DNA from: Balneolaceae bacterium
GTDB taxonomy: Bacteria; Bacteroidota; Rhodothermia; Balneolales; Balneolaceae
Assembly (NCBI GenBank): GCA_020832285.1
Contig: JAFIFB010000101.1
Span: forward strand, 1-52,997
Direction of reading: 5' to 3'
Length of the DNA stretch: 52,997 nucleotides
Of this stretch, positions 52,916 to 52,997 are shown in pieces. Below the pieces are notes generated by a model. It was not told the DNA's origin and did not search any database. It saw nothing but the letters and a program-made list of their open reading frames with translations. Positions within the stretch are counted from its first letter, which is position 1, and each line of letters opens with the position of its first letter. A program made the translations under genes and the position numbers.

Positions 52916-52957
52916 CCCGCAACCCGCAACCCGCAACCCGCAACCCGCAACCCGAAA
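52916..52957 (+). repeat. Six 7-bp tandem repeats (CCCGCAA)
   Basis: Five exact copies of CCCGCAA are followed by one CCCGAAA, in a head-to-tail row directly after the 285-bp repeat. A microsatellite of this kind can expand or contract and has no coding role here. Confidence 0.9.
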
Positions 52958-52997
52958 CACCAAACCCCCAACAAGTAAAAAGACCGAACAAATTGAA

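Larger units (their letters stand above)
51933..52997. other. Intergenic region with small open frames, a dispersed repeat and a 7-bp tandem repeat
   Basis: Two protein-like open stretches on the minus strand (51975-52136 and 52464-52607) are described separately. The 285-bp repeat lies at 52633-52915 and the tandem repeat at 52916-52957. The rest (52140-52460) shows nothing I recognise. Confidence 0.5.

Noticed and set aside
52916-52957. Telomere-like or attachment-site repeat
   Set aside because: Six short 7-bp units next to a dispersed repeat fit a simple microsatellite. No integrase or other attachment-site partner is present.

Overview
The window reads as chromosomal DNA of a marine or halophilic member of the Balneolales/Rhodothermota side of the FCB (Bacteroidota-like) bacteria. 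The evidence is indirect: moderate GC, few strong Shine-Dalgarno sites, many exported proteins with short signal peptides ending in A-Q, a SusD remnant, a DUF5683 gene beside parAB, a prepilin-like protein starting MGQQQLLL, and a CrtD/CrtI-type carotenoid desaturase. No rRNA or tRNA was seen, so the placement is an inference.

Layout. 1-2754: an M28 peptidase flanked by inverted, decayed intergenic repeats. 2755-6126: an orphan type II secretion/type IV pilus pair (GspF/PilC-like protein and a prepilin-like protein) separated by two strong hairpins, then an unknown multi-pass membrane protein. 6180-8376: a dense composite array of small palindromes (REP-like) split by a hepT/mntA HEPN-nucleotidyltransferase toxin-antitoxin pair. 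8387-18495: on the minus strand, two tandem exported serine hydrolases, purK, a DASS transporter and a large exported beta-propeller/amidohydrolase fusion. 18926-20884: an exported TPR protein and a lipoprotein with a collagen-like linker. 21525-28922: a minus-strand run of three exported parvulin-like foldases, a MoxR ATPase and a VWA-like membrane protein. 29100-31073: tdk and a CNT nucleoside transporter, a salvage pair. 31472-36674: a small lipoprotein, a Tat-like Gfo/Idh/MocA oxidoreductase, a thiolase overlapping an FkbM methyltransferase, and an RluA-type pseudouridine synthase. 36819-46721: plus-strand housekeeping genes uvrC, a sigma/anti-sigma pair, parA-parB-DUF5683-LOG, a TPR protein and transketolase. 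46726-51932: a SpoIIE-type phosphatase, a hotdog-like pseudogene, a ROK regulator followed by the last ~66 codons of a lost SusD gene, and a carotenoid desaturase. The last kilobase holds a second copy of a ~285 bp intergenic repeat and a 7-bp tandem repeat.

The genes are mostly ordinary. The unusual content is between them: at least five families of intergenic repeats. These are (1) the REP-like array with GTAG/GTAA tetranucleotides beside the stems, (2) a 77-bp element with inverted ends, (3) a 67-bp palindrome that shares flanks with family 2 (a mosaic with exchangeable cores), (4) a ~285-bp hairpin-rich element present twice 31 kb apart, and (5) a 42-bp unit plus inverted arms around the M28 gene. 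Gene decay is also visible (SusD C-terminus, a hotdog-like gene with an in-frame TGA). I found no CRISPR array, prophage, intact insertion sequence or RNA gene, and no clear new defence system beyond the HepT/MntA pair.
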